DNA of 64,000 nt. Source: Heligmosomoides polygyrus polygyrus. Taxonomy: Eukaryota > Nematoda > Chromadorea > Rhabditida > Heligmosomidae. Where the stretch lies: contig OX377205.1 of assembly GCA_947396885.1 (NCBI GenBank), forward strand, positions 58,252,969-58,316,968, in the 5' to 3' direction. The position numbers and the translations under genes are program-made. This document shows positions 60,986-64,000 of this stretch, piece after piece (position 1 is the stretch's first letter; every line of letters begins with the position of its first letter). Under the pieces are notes generated by a model. The model was not told the DNA's origin, searched no databases, and saw only the letters and a list, made by a program, of their open reading frames with translations.

Positions 60986-61366
60986 AAGCACGGCCACCCG
61001 GTGGCCGTGCGATCTCGCCCAAGAGTGTCAGGCGGGAAGTTTGACTGCAGCGGTACATCTGTCAAACTGTGCCGCAGGTGTCCTAAGGCTAGCTCAGAGA
61101 GGACGTAAACCTCTCGTAGAGCAAAAAGGGTAAAAGCTCGCTTGGTCTTGACTTTCAGTACGAGTACGACCGCGAAAGCGTGGCCTATCGATCCTTTTAG
61201 TCGAGATGGTTTCTGATAAGAGGTGTCAAAATGTTACCACAGGGATAATTTGCTTGTGGCAGCCCAACTCCATAGCGACATTGAATTTTGATCCTTCGAT
61301 GTCGGCTCTTTCCATCATTGCGAAGCAGAATTCGCCAAACGTGAGATTGTTCACCCACTGGTAGGC
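60985..61366 (+). pseudogene. 28S rRNA fragment (peptidyl-transferase-region, domain V)
   Basis: Landmarks in correct order: GGCGGGAAGTTTGACTG, CGCAGGTGTCCTAAGGC, GAGCAAAAAGGGTAAAAGCTC, AGTACGAGTACGA, AAAGCGTGGCCTATCGATCC, TTACCACAGGGATAA, TTTGATCCTTCGATGTCGGC, GCGAAGCAGAATTCGCCAA and TTGTTCACCCACT. Several substitutions hit universally conserved bases (for example GTGCCGCAGG for GTAACGCAGG), and it breaks off into a satellite. It is a dispersed pseudogene fragment, not a working rRNA gene. Confidence 0.92.
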
Positions 61367-62400
61367 CACGCTAGGAACGTAGCCCAAACATAGTTTGGGA
61401 TGCTTCTTTAGCCAGGGTCTCTAGCTGGCTTGGCCGGCGCCGTACGCTGGACGTGCGGGCCACGCCAGGCTTGCCGGCTTCGGGTATGGCGGGCCACGCT
61501 AGGAACGTAGTCCAAACGTAGCTAGGGATGATCCCTCAGCCGGCGTTCGTCGCCGGCTTCGCCGGCGCCGTACGCTGGACATGCGGGCCACGCCAGGCTT
61601 GCCGGCTTCGGGTATGGCGGGCCACGCTAGGAACGTAGTCCAAATGTAGCTAGGGATGATTCCTCAGCCAGCGTCCGTCGCCGGCTTCGCCGGTGCCGTA
61701 CGCTGGACGTGCTAGCCACGCCAGGCTTGCCGGCTTCGGGTATGGCGGGCTACGCTAGGAACGTAGTCCAAACGTAGCTAGGATGATTCCTCAGCCAGCG
61801 TCCGTCGCCGGCTTCGCCGGCGCGGTACGCTGAACGTGCGGGCCACGCCAGGCTTGCCGCCTTCGCCGGCTTCGGGTGTGGCGGACCACGCTGGGAACGT
61901 AGCCCAAACATAGTTTGGGATGCTTCTTCAGCCAGCGTCTCTCGCCGTACGCTGCACGTGCGGGCCACGCCAGGCTTGCCGGCTTCGGGTATGGCGGGCC
62001 ACGCTAGGAACGTAGTCCAAATGTAGCTAGGGATGATTCCTCAGCCAGCGTCCGTCGCCGGCTTCGCCGGTGCCGTACGCTGGACGTGCGGGCCACGCCA
62101 GGCTTGCCGGCTTCGGGTATGGCGGGCTACGCTAGGAACGTAGTCCAAACGTAGCTAGGATGATTCCTCAGCCAGCGTCCGTCGCCGGCTTCGCCGGCGC
62201 GGTACGCTGAACGTGCGGGCCACGCCAGGCTTGCCGGCTTCGGGTGTGGCGGGCTACGCTAGGAACGTAGCCCAAACATAGTTTGGGATGCTTCTTTAGC
62301 CAGGGTCTCTCGCCGGCTTGGCCGACGCCGTACGCTGGACGTGCGGACCACGCCAGGCTTGCCGGCTTCGGGTGTGGCGGGCCACGCTAGGAACGTAGTC
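61367..62400. repeat. ~128-bp GC-rich hairpin satellite, about 8 units
   Basis: CAGCCAGCGTCCGTCGCCGG recurs at 61537, 61665, 61792 and onward (127-128 bp). Units share the CGCCGGCTTCGCCGGCG palindrome and GGGCCACGCCAGGCTTGCCG with the 137-bp satellite but have shorter, different spacers (GGAACGTAGTCCAAA). Some units lack internal pieces. The array begins exactly where the 28S fragment stops. Confidence 0.92.
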
Positions 62401-63412
62401 CATAGCATGTGCATAGATTGAAACAGAAATGAAATTGGGTGAGGAAAAGGTCAGCGGCAGTGTGAAAATACAGAAATGCAGACAAAAATGGAGTAAGGGA
62501 CGGATGCAAAAATGAAGTGAAAATGGAGGGTGAAGGTGAATGAACCCGTACCGAGAGCAAACGCACAATGTTCTCTGCTTTGCATCCCTTTGGCAGTCTG
62601 TTCATAAACACATTAGATGAGATCAACATGCCACCATCGACAGTTCATGCGCCGTCAGCAGTAAACATCCTCGGAAGCGGTGGGCGCAGCGGACGCGGCG
62701 GACTTAGCGCGGCGGACATGGCGGGCGCAGCTGACGCGGCGGACTTAAGCCCCTTTCATACTCGTCCCAGGGGCGGCGGCGGCGGCGGCGGCCCAATGGT
62801 TTAGCATAGGAAGGCGGCAGCGATGACGTGCCCGAGCGGCGGCCACGGCGGTGGAGGGGTTTTCATACTGGCAGCGGCGACGTCGCCGCGGCCACGCCCC
62901 GCCACGCCCCTGGCGGCGCCGCCGCCGGGGCCGCTGCCCGAGATGGCTGGGGCCATTTCGGGCGGCGGCCACGAGGGGCAGCGAGAGCGGCGGCACAGAC
63001 GAGACCGCTGCGCGTACGCGCGCGCCAAACGCAATTAGCGCTAGCGGCGGCCGCCGCCACCCCTAGGCGGCGAGAACGGACACCGCCCCTCCACCTGCCG
63101 CTGAAGCGGCGGCCGCCGCCGCCGCCGCCCCTCGGACGAGTATGAAAGGGGCTTTAGCGCGGCAGACGCAGCGGACGGGCGAACTTATCGCGGCGGACGC
63201 GGCGAGCGCGGCTGGCTTGAGCGCGGCGGACGTGGCAAGCTTCAGCGCAGCCGACGCAGCGAACGCAGCGGACGTAACGGACGCAGCGAACCCAGCGGAC
63301 GCGGCGGGCTTCATCGCAGCGTGCGCGGCCGGCTTCACATAAGAGTGCATGTTGGCTTCACATAAGAGTGTAAACATGTCGTCGGACAGTGACTCATGTC
63401 TCTCTCGATTAT
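62401..63412 (-). mobile_element. Helitron-like fragment, 5' end near 63412
   Basis: On the minus strand it starts ACCATATATAATCGAGAGAG, then ACATGAGTCACTGTCC, as at 28060. It contains short GC-rich tandem repeats (GCGGCGGACTTAGCGCGG-like; 62680-62747 and 63154-63340) interrupted by a MITE. Part matches 27640-27960. No helicase gene. Confidence 0.55.
62748..63153. mobile_element. 406-bp Harbinger-type MITE, very GC-rich palindrome
   Basis: The ends AGCCCCTTTCATACTCG and its complement are flanked by TTA on both sides (62745-62747, 63154-63156). Long GGC/GCC runs sit just inside each end, and the two halves fold on each other (CCACGCCCC, GGCGGCCAC and so on). The surrounding tandem repeat retains uninterrupted GGACTTAGCGCGGCGGAC units (62701) that show the empty site. 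Open frames across it are composition artefacts. Confidence 0.88.
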
Positions 63413-63420
63413 ATATGGTA

Positions 63421-64000
63421 ACCAGCGTCCGTCGCCGGCTCCGCCGGCGACTGACGCTGGATGTGCGGGCCACGCCAGGCTTGCCGGCTTCGCCGGCTTC
63501 GGGTATGGTGGGCCACGCTGGGAACGGAGCCCAATCCTAGATGGGATTCCTTACTCACCCAGCGTCCGTCGCCGGCTCCGCCGGCGACTGACGCTGGATG
63601 TGCGGGCCACGCCAGGCTTGCCGGCTTCGCCGGCTTCGGGTATGGTGGGCCACGCTGGGAACGGAGCCCAATCCTAGATGGGATTCCTTACTCACCCAGC
63701 GTCCGTCGCCGGCTCCGCCGGCGACTGACGCTGGATGTGCGGGCCACGCCAGGCTTGCCGGCTTCGCCGGCTTCTGGTATGGTGGGCCACGCTGGGAACG
63801 GAGCCCAATCCTAGATGGGATTCCTTACTCACCCAGCGTCCGTCGCCGGCTCCGCCGGCGACTGACGCTGGATGTGCGGGCCACGCCAGGCTTATCGGCT
63901 TCGCCGGCTTCGGGTATGGTGGGCCACGCTGAGAACGGAGCCCAATCCTAGATGGGATTCCTTACTCACCCAGCGTCCGTCGCCGGCTCCGCCGGCGACT
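63421..64000. repeat. 137-bp GC-rich hairpin satellite, over 4 units, runs off the end
   Basis: Same unit as 53199-53650, nearly identical between units and between arrays. Units at 137-bp spacing are GGGATTCCTTACTCACCCAG-joined and start with the nested CCAGCGTC/GACGCTGG hairpin. It directly abuts the Helitron-like end (ATATATGGTAACCAGCG). Confidence 0.95.

Noticed and set aside
63142..63951. Long GC-rich open frames of 65-117 codons repeating every 137 bp
   Set aside because: They are the satellite read in frame. The unit length is not a multiple of three, so the same peptides reappear in different frames, and splice or start context is absent.

Overview
The window is repeat-dense eukaryotic DNA, most likely from a clade V (rhabditine/strongylid, hookworm-like) nematode. 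Supporting signs are short GT-AG introns in a recognisable gene, an SL1-like spliced-leader sequence, a mariner element, RTE-clade non-LTR retrotransposons, Helitron-like ends and nematode-like 28S rRNA sequence. There are no bacterial-style operons. The species assignment is an inference.

One host gene can be identified: the central part of a nicastrin gene (gamma-secretase ectodomain subunit; C. elegans aph-2) on the + strand. Its exons lie at about 25214-25433, 30997-31174, 31267-31331, 56482-56649, 57127-57173, 57446-57608, 57675-57847 and 57920-58082. Together they cover the middle of the ectodomain, including the DYIGS motif. The N-terminal exons (signal peptide) and the C-terminal exons (transmembrane segment) were not found. 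A 5.6 kb intron and a roughly 25 kb intron are filled with mobile elements. Two spots do not join cleanly: an apparent 1-nt frameshift near 25264-25295, and no canonical splice donor after 31331. The copy may be damaged, misassembled or alternatively spliced.

Layout. 1-12.4 kb: a small tandem repeat, palindromic MITEs, a 3.65 kb foldback element, a mariner-type palindrome and a complete but frameshifted mariner. 12.8-23.5 kb: a nested giant inverted repeat carrying several tRNA-like modules and a SINE whose empty site is preserved in a second copy of its host repeat at 34 kb. 23.7-31 kb: MITEs, satellite fragments, an SL1-like sequence and the first nicastrin exons. 31-56 kb: the giant intron, with repeat modules, Helitron-like ends, two 42-bp AT-rich minisatellites, a hAT fragment, two RTE copies with target-site duplications, a gag-protease element and an inverted repeat pair (35.5/52 kb). 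56.5-58.1 kb: a compact exon cluster. 58.1-64 kb: palindromes, Harbinger-type MITEs, a 28S rRNA pseudogene and GC-rich hairpin satellites that run off the end of the window.

Most open reading frames here are chance or lie in repeats. The functional content is one dispersed host gene plus a stratified set of transposons, nearly all visibly defective.
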